Source: Clostridiaceae bacterium (lineage in GTDB: Bacteria > Bacillota > Clostridia > DSM-8532). From it: a stretch of DNA of 64,000 nt. The translations under genes were made by a program, and so were the position numbers. Positions 47,824-56,832 of the stretch are shown here, piece after piece; position 1 is the stretch's first letter, and every line of letters starts with the position of its first letter. The stretch is from NCBI GenBank assembly GCA_012521705.1, contig JAAYLX010000049.1, forward strand, positions 1-64,000. The letters run 5' to 3'. The notes under the pieces are model-generated. The model did not search any database. It saw only the letters and a list, made by a program, of their open reading frames with translations, and had not been told where the DNA came from.

Positions 47824-48384
47824 TTACTCTCCTCCATTAAAAGAGCTTAAGTCGATAATAATGTTTTCCTTATCAACTGAGAAAACCTGCGCCAATTCAT
47901 CCTTAATCCTTGCAACGGTTTCGCTGCTTATAACACCCGGACGGTTTTCCGCACCGGGTTTAAGTTTCAGATACAATGCCCTGATCATCCCGAAAGTATC
48001 CTCTTTTGAGTTTTCATAAAGAACAGCGTCAACATCAGTCACCATGAATTCACCCTCTCCCATGAATCGGCTTTTAATGTCAGAAATAAGCGATTGCCGA
48101 TAGATTTCAAGTATCTGTCTGGAATCTTCCTGCTGAAGCTTTTCAATTCTGCCATAAAGTTCAGCTTCGGATATTTTTATGTAGTCATTCCAGGCAAAGG
48201 CTTCTATCTTCAATCCCCGGTTAAAAAAGCTTAAAAGTGGCATGGATATTACCAGAGTTACCGCAAGCCCGCAGACCAACTGGACATATTTGTTAAGGTT
48301 GCCCTGGGGAGCGAATTTCTCAACAATGGTGCAAAGAACTACAATTGTCACAAGAGTTATAATCCACGAACGAAGCCCATCCAT
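47824..48384 (-). CDS. spoIIIAF: Stage III sporulation protein AF
   Basis: This protein of about 186 aa has two N-terminal membrane helices (about 5-50) and a soluble ring-type C-terminal domain (LKPGAENRPGVIS onward). ATG 48384 suits the GGAG site. The frame from GTG 48396 begins too near it. It lies two bases from spoIIIAG. Confidence 0.93.
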   Translation of the reverse strand: MDGLRSWIITLVTIVVLCTIVEKFAPQGNLNKYVQLVCGLAVTLVISMPLLSFFNRGLKIEAFAWNDYIKISEAELYGRIEKLQQEDSRQILEIYRQSLISDIKSRFMGEGEFMVTDVDAVLYENSKEDTFGMIRALYLKLKPGAENRPGVISSETVARIKDELAQVFSVDKENIIIDLSSFNGGE

Positions 48385-48423
48385 ATATTTACTCACTCCG
48401 TGTACAAGCTATTACTGTTTTTT

Positions 48424-49620
48424 CTACCTCAAAAGTCCCCCTAAATTCATAAGGGCTCCCGTAAGCAATACAAGTACGAACAGTGACGCCCCCATTATTC
48501 CCAGCATTGCGGTCATACACCCCGAAGCATCTTCCAGTGCGTCACAGATACTTTCATCACAGACCGGCGCGCCAAATGCTGCGGCAAGTCTGAAGGAAAG
48601 CATAATAATAAACACCTTGATGAACGGAATTATGCATATTAGTATCAAACCTGCCGCCGTCAGGATACCTGCGGCATTACGGACAGCAGAAGCGCACAGG
48701 ATAATGGTATCTGCAGCTTCAGCCATATATTTCCCCGCTACGGGCACGAAAGTGCCGATGGCAAATTTGGTGGTCCGGAGTGCGACGGCATCCACCGATG
48801 AACTCGCGATCTTCTGTATTGTAACCGCTATGGAGAATAGCAGGGTTACAAGCCCGGTTACCCAGGTGGTGCAGCTCTTGAACAATTTGGCTATGGTATT
48901 TAGATTGAACCTCTCTGAAACTCCATCTATCAGAAACAGAATCCCTGCCGAAACAGTGAGTGGCAACAGAACATTTTTAAACAACTGGCATGCCATGTTC
49001 ACCCCTACCAGCAACAATGGCTGTATTGCGCTTACCGATACAATCTGGCCCGATGATGCCATAAAAGCGATAAGAGCCGGCATTGCCATGGACGCGACAT
49101 TTTGCATTGACTCAATGGCATTGGAAGCATAGGTTGCCATGCTCCCGAAACTGACCGAGGCAATTAGTATGATAACCCCGTTAATACCCAACTTCGCCGC
49201 CTCATTGGGTATTCCTGACTGTAAAGGCTGAAGAGAGCGGATGAGCGCCCCTAAAAGCATTATTGCAAAAAGTCTCAGTATCAATGTAACGTTGGTCTTA
49301 AGTTCGTTGCCGAAGACATGCATGATTAATTTGGACAATCCCCTGAAATTCTTCATAAGGGTTCCCTCTGAAGCACCTTTCAGGATATCCTCGGCAGTGA
49401 TATTGTATTTCCTGTATATATCCGTGTCCTGCAGCGATTCATCTATTGCTTCTTCCACTTTTTTGATCTCATCATTATTAAGTCTTTCCTGTACAATAAA
49501 ATTCTCAGCAATACTATTGCCCTGCTCAGCCATGGCATTCACAGGATTTGCCATAAAAAAGAAAACTGCCAATATAAAAAGTATGTATTTTCTTGTATTT
49601 CCGGCATATGCAGCTTCCAT
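48424..49620 (-). CDS. spoIIIAE: Stage III sporulation protein AE
   Basis: This 398-residue polytopic protein has a signal-like N-terminus (about 10-32), a soluble stretch and about seven or eight membrane segments. It is the probable membrane core of the SpoIIIA channel. Motifs KNVLLPLTVSAGILFLIDGVS and KFAIGTFVPVAGKYMAEA fit the family. Confidence 0.95.
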   Translation of the reverse strand: MEAAYAGNTRKYILFILAVFFFMANPVNAMAEQGNSIAENFIVQERLNNDEIKKVEEAIDESLQDTDIYRKYNITAEDILKGASEGTLMKNFRGLSKLIMHVFGNELKTNVTLILRLFAIMLLGALIRSLQPLQSGIPNEAAKLGINGVIILIASVSFGSMATYASNAIESMQNVASMAMPALIAFMASSGQIVSVSAIQPLLLVGVNMACQLFKNVLLPLTVSAGILFLIDGVSERFNLNTIAKLFKSCTTWVTGLVTLLFSIAVTIQKIASSSVDAVALRTTKFAIGTFVPVAGKYMAEAADTIILCASAVRNAAGILTAAGLILICIIPFIKVFIIMLSFRLAAAFGAPVCDESICDALEDASGCMTAMLGIMGASLFVLVLLTGALMNLGGLLR

Positions 49621-49670
49621 TTCAACACGCCTTTCTCGATTATCCTGTTATTACAAGCCTTCGCAAATCA

Positions 49671-50060
49671 TCACAATATGCTTGCAATCATCTGAATCAG
49701 GGAAGTTGCTATGGGTACTGAAACCGCAAGCATCATAATCTTTCCGGCGGTTTCAATTTTGGAGGCTATGGCATTTTGTCCGGCATCCTTGCATATATCA
49801 ACAGCAAACTGTGTTATATAGGCCATTCCCGTCACTTTCAGAACCGGCACCAGAAGCTTTGAATCAATCCCTGCCCGGTCTATGTTTTCCTGCAGAACAC
49901 CAATTATTGCCCCTGCTTTGCTGAAGGCGACAATAAGCGTTATTGCGCCAAAGGCAAGACCAAGGACTACTCCCATCTCCGGTCTGTGCATTTTAATCAG
50001 CAGGGCAATAACAGCGGTTATAATTCCTATGCCGGCAATTCTGATAAGTTCGGTTTCCAT
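49671..50060 (-). CDS. spoIIIAD: Stage III sporulation protein AD
   Basis: This 129-residue, four-helix membrane protein starts METELIRIAGIGIIT. The open frame continues upstream into spoIIIAC, but ATG 50060 gives the normal family length and has GAGGGA about 11 bases before it. Confidence 0.94.
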   Translation of the reverse strand: METELIRIAGIGIITAVIALLIKMHRPEMGVVLGLAFGAITLIVAFSKAGAIIGVLQENIDRAGIDSKLLVPVLKVTGMAYITQFAVDICKDAGQNAIASKIETAGKIMMLAVSVPIATSLIQMIASIL

Positions 50061-50115
50061 AGCAGACTTGTCCCTCTTAAAAATTGGTTTAAATAAACTG
50101 GCTGGTGGGTTATTT

Positions 50116-50310
50116 TTAAAACCCAAACAAGGCTTTGACTGTATCAAACAGATTGGCTATTTCCCTGACAACAATAAGCAGCACTACAACCAGTCCGGCA
50201 ATTGTCGTCAGCATAGCAATCTCGTCCCTGTTTGACTGTCGCAATACAATATTGAGAATGGATACCAGAATACCTATGGCCGCAATTTTGAAAATCAAAT
50301 CCACATTCAT
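50116..50310 (-). CDS. spoIIIAC: Stage III sporulation protein AC
   Basis: This 64-residue protein has two membrane helices and ends LFDTVKALFGF. Together with SpoIIIAD it forms part of the membrane platform. It lies 10 bases after spoIIIAB. Confidence 0.94.
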   Translation of the reverse strand: MNVDLIFKIAAIGILVSILNIVLRQSNRDEIAMLTTIAGLVVVLLIVVREIANLFDTVKALFGF

Positions 50311-50320
50311 GTCCTTCTCC

Positions 50321-50857
50321 TCATATCAAAAGAATAACCACCGCCGCACCGGTCAAGGCTCCAAGGTTCCTGTAAAGCTTGCCTCTGACTTCCAGGGCCT
50401 CCCTCGCCTTTGACTCCAGGGCGGAAAGCTTCTCCTTTTCCAGTTCCAGAACTTCTTCCTGGTTGAATCTGTCGGATTTACCAAGCATTTCGCCGAAGTC
50501 GTACAAATCCATATAATCAGAATCTTCCAAAGGGAGACTGTTATTTTCGCTTAATACCCTCCGCCAGGCTGCTCCGCAGCTTAAATGCTCTTCTTTCATA
50601 ATTCTGCTGCATTCCAAAAATATCTCTGACCAGACACCGCTTTGAGTTTCTTTCCCAATATTTTCGAAAGCAGCTGTAAGAGGAATCCCCAAACCGCACA
50701 TTTGACCTTTAAGATTCAGGGTTATCTCCACTAATTTTTGAAGAGCACGCTGCCTCTCCGCCAGCCTTCCCGACAACTTTAAGCCCATGGCAGTGCAACC
50801 TGAAAAAACCATCAGACATCCTGCCATTTTGATCCAGAAAACTGAGTTCATTATCAT
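50321..50857 (-). CDS. spoIIIAB: Stage III sporulation protein AB
   Basis: The protein is about 178 aa with one N-terminal membrane segment, a GspF-like helical domain (RLAERQRALQKLVEITLNLKG, GIPLTAAFENIGKE) and a C-terminal membrane segment. ATG 50857 is best placed relative to AAAGGTG (ATGs at 50863 and 50851 are alternatives). Its first 150 bases overlap the 3' end of spoIIIAA in a different frame. Confidence 0.93.
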   Translation of the reverse strand: MIMNSVFWIKMAGCLMVFSGCTAMGLKLSGRLAERQRALQKLVEITLNLKGQMCGLGIPLTAAFENIGKETQSGVWSEIFLECSRIMKEEHLSCGAAWRRVLSENNSLPLEDSDYMDLYDFGEMLGKSDRFNQEEVLELEKEKLSALESKAREALEVRGKLYRNLGALTGAAVVILLI

Positions 50858-51815
50858 CGGCATCCAACACCTTTGCCCATCTTTTTCCGTTGTTCATCCC
50901 AAGCAGAATAATTCTTTCGAAACCTTCGCCACCGCAGGCAAGCTGGCCCACGCCCAACCTTCCTTTAAAGTCTTTCAGATTGAATGCATGGGCAGTGGCA
51001 ATAATGCGGACTCCCGCGTTCCATGCCATTTTTACAGCTTCCGCATCATACTGGCCGCCCAATTCATCCATAATAATTACCTGAGGGGCCATACCTCTTA
51101 ACATAATCTCAATACCGTCTTTTTTCCGGCAGCCGTCCAGAATATCGGTTCTTGGCCCTAAATCGTTCTGGGGTATTCCCCCGAAACTTGCGGCAAGTTC
51201 TGAGCGTTCATCTATTACGGCAGTTCGAAGGCCTCTGAAATTCAGGCTTTCCATCCCCTGGCTGATAAGTCTGCATATATCCCGGAGAAGGGTTGTTTTC
51301 CCGCACCTTGGCGGCGAGAGTATGAGGGTGTTGTAGATATCCTGATTTCCGCGGATAATACTCTTAACCACTTCTCCCGCACAGCCTTTCATCTGTTTTG
51401 ACAGCCTGATGCACACCGAGGAGATGTCTTTCATGCCTGTTATCCGGCCATCCTGATACACCACAGTTCCGCATATACCTGCACGATGCCCTCCCCTCAA
51501 AGTGATGAAACCCCGGCAAATATCCTCCTGGTAGGCATATACCGAATGCTCGCATAACAGGTAAAACAGATTTCTTAGTTCCTGGGCGGAGACTATAAGG
51601 CCATTCCCCGGATTGTCCGAGAGTACCCCATTAGGCCCTATAAACCGGTCATATCCTGAAAAGACTCCCATTAAAGGCAACCCTGCACGTACTCTTATCT
51701 CTTCCATTTCCCTGATGAATCTTATGTCCATACCCTTAATGGCTAATTTAATTCTGTCGGGCAGGTAATCATTGATAAGCTCCTCAAGGTTAGCGCAGGA
51801 AGTTGCCTTGTTCAA
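50709..51815 (-). CDS. spoIIIAA: Stage III sporulation ATPase AA (TTG start, extended tail)
   Basis: SpoIIIAA is a secretion-type ATPase with Walker A PPRCGKTTLLRD and Walker B VIIMDELGG that powers or assembles the SpoIIIA channel. TTG 51815 is supported by GAGGGGG at 9 bases. The open frame further upstream (to 51899) passes through the promoter and is not used. The family normally ends near the segment VLDADDNEL. Here the frame continues about 43 residues more, across the start of spoIIIAB. Confidence 0.93.
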   Translation of the reverse strand: MNKATSCANLEELINDYLPDRIKLAIKGMDIRFIREMEEIRVRAGLPLMGVFSGYDRFIGPNGVLSDNPGNGLIVSAQELRNLFYLLCEHSVYAYQEDICRGFITLRGGHRAGICGTVVYQDGRITGMKDISSVCIRLSKQMKGCAGEVVKSIIRGNQDIYNTLILSPPRCGKTTLLRDICRLISQGMESLNFRGLRTAVIDERSELAASFGGIPQNDLGPRTDILDGCRKKDGIEIMLRGMAPQVIIMDELGGQYDAEAVKMAWNAGVRIIATAHAFNLKDFKGRLGVGQLACGGEGFERIILLGMNNGKRWAKVLDADDNELSFLDQNGRMSDGFFRLHCHGLKVVGKAGGEAACSSKISGDNPES

Positions 51816-51855
51816 AACGGTATTCCCCCTCAATAGAATAATTGGGACATGCTTA

Positions 51856-51885
51856 AATGTATGCCTTTTCCTGTGCCTATATGAA
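51856..51885 (-). promoter_or_regulatory. Sigma-E promoter of the spoIIIA operon
   Basis: On the minus strand TTCATATA (51885-51878) and CATACATT (51863-51856) are 14 bases apart. This matches the sigma-E consensus, with a perfect CATACAnT -10. The predicted start lies about 35 bases upstream of the spoIIIAA TTG. The spoIIIA operon is sigma-E dependent in Bacillus, which supports the call. Confidence 0.7.
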
Positions 51886-51929
51886 TAAAAAAAGGCCAAA
51901 CCTTGATTTCAATTCATGGTTTGGCCTTT
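51885..51929 (-). terminator. Terminator of the foldase gene
   Basis: AAAGGCCAAACC and GGTTTGGCCTTT form a perfect 12-bp stem followed on the minus strand by TTTT and more T-rich sequence. It lies about 40 bases after the foldase stop and abuts the sigma-E promoter. Confidence 0.9.
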
Positions 51930-51965
51930 AATGCCTTAATAGTATTAAGCTTTGATTCTTGATTA

Positions 51966-53114
51966 TTATTTGTAGGTTATTGAATCATATACCTTGTCGT
52001 TCTTGATAATATTGTACCTGGGTTCGAGGCTCCATTCATTGAGAACTTCTTCATAGAACTTTTCCTTTGCCTCATTTTCCATAGTAGTCTTTACTTTATC
52101 CCTGACCTCGGTATATTCGGTACGGTCATCAACTTTTAATACATAGATTACATATTCGGTATCCACAATGCCTGCTTCCCCGGGTTGATGATCGAAAGCC
52201 CATTCTGACAATTCATTGCCTTCGCTGTATTGGAGTGTTGATTTTCCGGGAGCAGTTGTCTCTTCTTCAGATTTCTCTCCGGTATTATCAGAATCATCTT
52301 CTTCAACATCCTCCGAATATTTCGCGATGAGTTCGTCCATGTTCTGGCCTTCCTCAATCAGGCGCAGCACTTCTTCGGCAGTTTTCATTTTTTCATTTAT
52401 TTCATCCTCGGACAGAGTGTTGAAATCTTCGTCATATTTATAGAGGCTAATATAACTTACATCCACAGTGTCAAACTTCTTGGGATCCTCATCGTACCTT
52501 GCTTTAATTTCCTGTTCACTTAATTCTTCCTGTTTGTAGTTTTTCTCAAGGTAATCATCCTTGAATTTTTCTATTACACTATAGTTTTCCCAAATCTTTT
52601 GGAGTTGTGCAGGACTTACATTATACGTTCCCCGAATATACTGGTTGAACTGTTTGTTGGACATCTGGCCCTGCATTGAAGCCATCAAAAAGTATACCTG
52701 GTTTTTGATTGCGCTGTCGGTTTTAAAGCCTGCTTCTTTTGCCTTTATTAATTGTATTGAATATTCCTTCGCCAGATCCAGGGCTTTTATTTTGGCTTCC
52801 TCCCAAGGATCCTTGCCGTCGGCAGGCGTTGTCCAGAACTTTCTTTTATCAACGGCATTGGTAAGCCCTTCTTCATACTCGGTATATGCCACCTGCTGGC
52901 TTAAGAAAAACATGAATTCGGGTTTGGAAATACGGTCTGAGGCCACTTTCGCCACATAACTCCGTGAGTCGATAAGATAATAGGAAACAATTAGAATTGC
53001 CAGAATGACAATTACCGAAATTATTTTTATTGTTGCAACTTCCTTCTTGGTCCTTATAAGCTTTTTCTTTTCGTTAGATTTTTTAGCATTGTTTTTTAGC
53101 GTTTTCTCACTCAT
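51966..53114 (-). CDS. PrsA/SurA-like peptidyl-prolyl isomerase foldase
   Basis: This 382-residue protein has a basic cytoplasmic start (about 1-28), one membrane anchor (about 29-48), a SurA-N-like helical region and a parvulin-type rotamase domain (about 215-350) interrupted by an acidic insert (EDVEEDDSDNTGEKSEEETT). ELSEWAFDHQPGE and YVIYVLKVDDRTE are typical of parvulins. It probably folds exported proteins at the outer face of the membrane. It has no lipobox, unlike PrsA. Confidence 0.85.
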   Translation of the reverse strand: MSEKTLKNNAKKSNEKKKLIRTKKEVATIKIISVIVILAILIVSYYLIDSRSYVAKVASDRISKPEFMFFLSQQVAYTEYEEGLTNAVDKRKFWTTPADGKDPWEEAKIKALDLAKEYSIQLIKAKEAGFKTDSAIKNQVYFLMASMQGQMSNKQFNQYIRGTYNVSPAQLQKIWENYSVIEKFKDDYLEKNYKQEELSEQEIKARYDEDPKKFDTVDVSYISLYKYDEDFNTLSEDEINEKMKTAEEVLRLIEEGQNMDELIAKYSEDVEEDDSDNTGEKSEEETTAPGKSTLQYSEGNELSEWAFDHQPGEAGIVDTEYVIYVLKVDDRTEYTEVRDKVKTTMENEAKEKFYEEVLNEWSLEPRYNIIKNDKVYDSITYK

Positions 53115-53172
53115 ATTTTTTCATCCTTTTTCAGACAAATAAAACACCCTCATCCCACAGGGGTATAACCAT

Positions 53173-53201
53173 ATTATAATCAATCAAACCTGCGACTTCA
53201 A
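53173..53201 (-). promoter_or_regulatory. Probable sigma-A promoter of the foldase gene
   Basis: TTGAAG (53201-53196) and TATAAT (53178-53173), with a 17-base spacer, overlap the last codons of mfd. A weak hairpin (about 53143-53166) followed by TTTTATTT lies in the leader and could end mfd transcripts. Confidence 0.55.
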
Positions 53202-56200
53202 TTTTTGCAAGTCTTGTAATAGAATCTTAATATTTTTTAGCATTTCACCAGTATCCATCCCTTTTGTACGAAGGGAAAGATAAGGCTGCCTTCCTGCGCT
53301 GAACATAAGTTTTCCCCGCCATTTCCCCATTAATTCGCCTATCTTGTCCAAATCTATGCCTTGTTCGGAGAAATAGAGCAATACCGAGTCGTCCTTTTCC
53401 TTTATTGCTGAGAAACCGGTATGTCCCGCCAGGTTTTTAATATAGGCAATATCAATCAGATACAGGGTTTCCTGAGGAATATCGCCATAGCGGTCAATAA
53501 GCTCATCCTGAATATCCGATATTTCCTCTTCGGATTCGACGCCGGCAATGAGCCTGTACATATCAATGCGCTGCTCTTCGTCGGAAATATAATTGGAATC
53601 AATATAGGCGTTTGTTTTAAGTTCCACGGTCACTTCAGCTGCCGTAACAGCGACTGGTTCGCCTTTCAGCTCTGCCACAGTCTCATCCAGAAGTTTAAGA
53701 TACATGTCATAACCTACTGATTCCATGTGTCCATGCTGTTCGGAACCTAAAAGATTTCCCGCGCCTCTTATCTGAAGATCCCTCATGGCTATTTTGAAGC
53801 CAGAACCAAATTCGGTGTAATCCTTGATTGCCTTTAAGCGCTTTTCAGCAACTTCATTGAGGGCTTTATCCCTTTTATAGGTCAGGTAGGCATAAGCCAG
53901 CCTGTTGGATCTTCCGACCCTTCCCCGAAGCTGGTAGAGCTGCGCAAGCCCCAGACGGTCCGAATCCTCCACAATTATAGTATTCACATTGGGCATGTCA
54001 ATACCTGATTCAATTATGGTTGTGCATACCAGAACATCGAATTCCTTGTCAAGGAAAGACTGGATGACTCTTTCAAGTTCTCCTTCGTTCATCTGGCCAT
54101 GGGCATAATTGACTTTTGCATCGGGTATCAGATGCTGAATCTGTAATACTTTTGTCTGGATGCCGCGCACCCTGTTATATAGGTAGAATACCTGTCCTCC
54201 TCTGGACAATTCACGGTTAATGGCATCCCTGATAATGTCTTCCCTGTGTTCCACCATATAAGTCTGAACAGGATATCTGTCTTCAGGCGGGTCCTCAAGA
54301 ATACTTATATCCCTGAGTCCCGACAGGGACATATTTAGAGTTCTGGGAATGGGTGTCGCGGAAAGTGTCAGTATGTCAACTTTCGGGTACCGTGCTTTTA
54401 TAGTCTCCTTATGCTCAACCCCGAACCTCTGCTCTTCATCAATGACCAAAAGGCCAAGATCCTTAAATTTCACCGATTCCGCAAGCATCATGTGTGTTCC
54501 GACCAGCACATCAATCTTACCTGTTTTCAGGTCCCTAATAATTGCTTTTTGCTCGGCATCAGACTTAAATCTGCTTAACATTTCCACATTTATGGGAAAT
54601 CCCGAGAAACGTGCCTTAAAGTTCTCATAGTGCTGCGCTGCCAGTACTGTAGTGGGAACCAAAAATGCTGTCTGCTTTCCGTCCATCGCAGCCTTGAATG
54701 CAGCCCTCAAGGCCACTTCGGTTTTTCCGTATCCCACGTCCCCGCAAAGCAGGCGATCCATGACCTTGGTCGATTCCATGTCTCTTTTAATCTCTTCAAT
54801 GCAGCGGAGCTGGTCGGGAGTCTCCTCATAGGGAAATGCTTCTTCAAACTGTTTCTGCCAGACTGTATCGGGCGAAAAGGCATGCCCTTCAATGCTCTGG
54901 CGCTCGGCATGTATGCGTATGAGGTTTTCTGCGAGCACCCGCAAGGACTCTTTTACCTTGGTCTTGGCTTTTGCCCATTCAGTTCCGCCCAATTTGTTGA
55001 GTTTGGGCTTTTTGCCTTCGGCGCCGATATACTTCTGAATGAGGTCCATATTGGTGGTAGGGATATAAAGAGAGCCACCGTCTTTATAGGATATTTTAAG
55101 GTAATCCTTTCTGACGCCCTCAACAACCAGCTGCTCAATGCCGTTGTAAACTCCTATACCATGAGCCTGATGAACAACATAGTCCCCCACTTTCAGATCT
55201 GTGAAAGACGATATTCGCCTTCCTTTTACAGGGGATCTGGGTTTATGCCTGGGGCGGCTTATGCTTATGTCACTTTCAGCCACCACTATCAATTTTTCAT
55301 CTTTATATATAAAACCTGAACTGAGGCTTCCCTTTTCGACAACCACTGATATCCCCTGAGGCCAGGAGTCGTCCTTTTCTCCGGTAACAGCAGCTATACC
55401 GTTGTCCCTGATTTCCGATATATATCTTTCAACCCGTTCGCCGGCAGCGCACAGGATTGAAATACGATAACCCTCGGCAGTCCATTTTTTGATATCTTCA
55501 ATAAGCAGGTCGAATTTGCCGTTATAAGGGCTAATGGTAGTTCCGGCAATATTTATGGCGGCTCCGCCTTCACCTTTGACAGACTCTCCTCCCTCAAAGG
55601 GGACAAATGTTACTGTCGGGTTACTGCCAGTTTTCCCCACAATATCATTTATGTCGTACAGCATTGAGAAGGTTCCCTTAAGGATGATACCTTTCTCCAA
55701 AAGGGTCTCGCACAGGTTGTTCAGGTCATACTGAACATTTTCCGCCCTCTCACGGGTTCTTTTCGGCTCTTCAAAGAATACGGCATGCCTGCCGTCAAGA
55801 TAGTCAAAGACACTTGATTTTTCCTCCAAAAGGTACGGGATAAACTTATCCACGCCGGTAAAATAATGGCTGTCATTGAGTTTTTCTATATATCGGGAAA
55901 TATTCTTTTTAAGAAGTTCCTTTACGTCTTCGGGAACTGCCTTCAGAGTTTCTTTAAGGCCATCCTCTATTCTTTTGGAAATGGATTTTGTTTCACCAAG
56001 GGAATAGACTATCTCCCTGGCAGGATAAATTTCAAGGGCTTCGCAGTTGCCCACTGAACGCTGGTTTTCTGTTGAGAACCAACGCATTGAATCTACTTCA
56101 ATATCAAAGAATTCAATTCTGCAGGGCATTTCGGTATTTACAGGGTAAATGTCCAGAATTCCGCCTCGTCTTGCATACTGGCCTCTTCCTTCTACTTTTT

Positions 56201-56690
56201 CCTCCCTGCTATACCCCATTTCAAGCAGTTTCTGTTCCAGGATGTCATTTTCAAACATGTCCCCGGGCTTTATCTGCAAAAGCCTGGACTTATATTCCTC
56301 CGGAGGCATCAGAAAATGCATAAGCGCTTCTATGGAAGTGACAATGAACCTGTAATCTCCCTTTAGGATTCTGATTAACGAAGTAATCCTCTCATAGGTC
56401 TGCTGGTAGCTTCGTGCCTCCACGTCATAAAGCATTATTTCACGATTGGGAAGAAAGACGGTTCTGTCCCCCGTCAGGAATTTGAAATCCTCGTAGGCTT
56501 TTTTTGCCTGCATTTCGTTCCATGCAATATAAAGCCCCTTCAAATCAGAAAGCTCGGACAGGATATGCGCAACATGGTGTTTCTGAGAATCAGAAACACC
56601 ACTTATTATCGTATCCGAACCCTGTTTTACCAGGCCGGCAGCCTGTTTGATTTTTTGAGTATTAGCCAATACCTTGGAAATATATTTCAT
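53184..56690 (-). CDS. mfd: Transcription-repair coupling factor Mfd
   Basis: This protein is full-length, about 1168 aa. It has an N-terminal UvrB-like region, an RNAP-interaction (CarD-like) domain (KVGDYVVHQAHGIGVYNGIE), RecG-like helicase motifs (GDVGYGKTEVALRAAF, VIDEEQRFGVEHKE) and a C-terminal TRCF domain. Mfd removes stalled RNA polymerase and recruits UvrA. ATG 56690 has AGAGGT at 7 bases. It lies downstream of uvrC, a functional partner. Confidence 0.97.
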   Translation of the reverse strand: MKYISKVLANTQKIKQAAGLVKQGSDTIISGVSDSQKHHVAHILSELSDLKGLYIAWNEMQAKKAYEDFKFLTGDRTVFLPNREIMLYDVEARSYQQTYERITSLIRILKGDYRFIVTSIEALMHFLMPPEEYKSRLLQIKPGDMFENDILEQKLLEMGYSREEKVEGRGQYARRGGILDIYPVNTEMPCRIEFFDIEVDSMRWFSTENQRSVGNCEALEIYPAREIVYSLGETKSISKRIEDGLKETLKAVPEDVKELLKKNISRYIEKLNDSHYFTGVDKFIPYLLEEKSSVFDYLDGRHAVFFEEPKRTRERAENVQYDLNNLCETLLEKGIILKGTFSMLYDINDIVGKTGSNPTVTFVPFEGGESVKGEGGAAINIAGTTISPYNGKFDLLIEDIKKWTAEGYRISILCAAGERVERYISEIRDNGIAAVTGEKDDSWPQGISVVVEKGSLSSGFIYKDEKLIVVAESDISISRPRHKPRSPVKGRRISSFTDLKVGDYVVHQAHGIGVYNGIEQLVVEGVRKDYLKISYKDGGSLYIPTTNMDLIQKYIGAEGKKPKLNKLGGTEWAKAKTKVKESLRVLAENLIRIHAERQSIEGHAFSPDTVWQKQFEEAFPYEETPDQLRCIEEIKRDMESTKVMDRLLCGDVGYGKTEVALRAAFKAAMDGKQTAFLVPTTVLAAQHYENFKARFSGFPINVEMLSRFKSDAEQKAIIRDLKTGKIDVLVGTHMMLAESVKFKDLGLLVIDEEQRFGVEHKETIKARYPKVDILTLSATPIPRTLNMSLSGLRDISILEDPPEDRYPVQTYMVEHREDIIRDAINRELSRGGQVFYLYNRVRGIQTKVLQIQHLIPDAKVNYAHGQMNEGELERVIQSFLDKEFDVLVCTTIIESGIDMPNVNTIIVEDSDRLGLAQLYQLRGRVGRSNRLAYAYLTYKRDKALNEVAEKRLKAIKDYTEFGSGFKIAMRDLQIRGAGNLLGSEQHGHMESVGYDMYLKLLDETVAELKGEPVAVTAAEVTVELKTNAYIDSNYISDEEQRIDMYRLIAGVESEEEISDIQDELIDRYGDIPQETLYLIDIAYIKNLAGHTGFSAIKEKDDSVLLYFSEQGIDLDKIGELMGKWRGKLMFSAGRQPYLSLRTKGMDTGEMLKNIKILLQDLQKLKSQV

Positions 56691-56832
56691 CAATTACCTC
56701 TGTTATTTTGCAAGTTCTAAGCATTCAAGAAGTGTTTGGACAGGAATTATGTTTTCCCTAATAATGTTTTCCATATTAATACAATAATTATAACATTCCT
56801 TAAGGCAAGTGCCGTCGGATGTTGGAGTCGTT

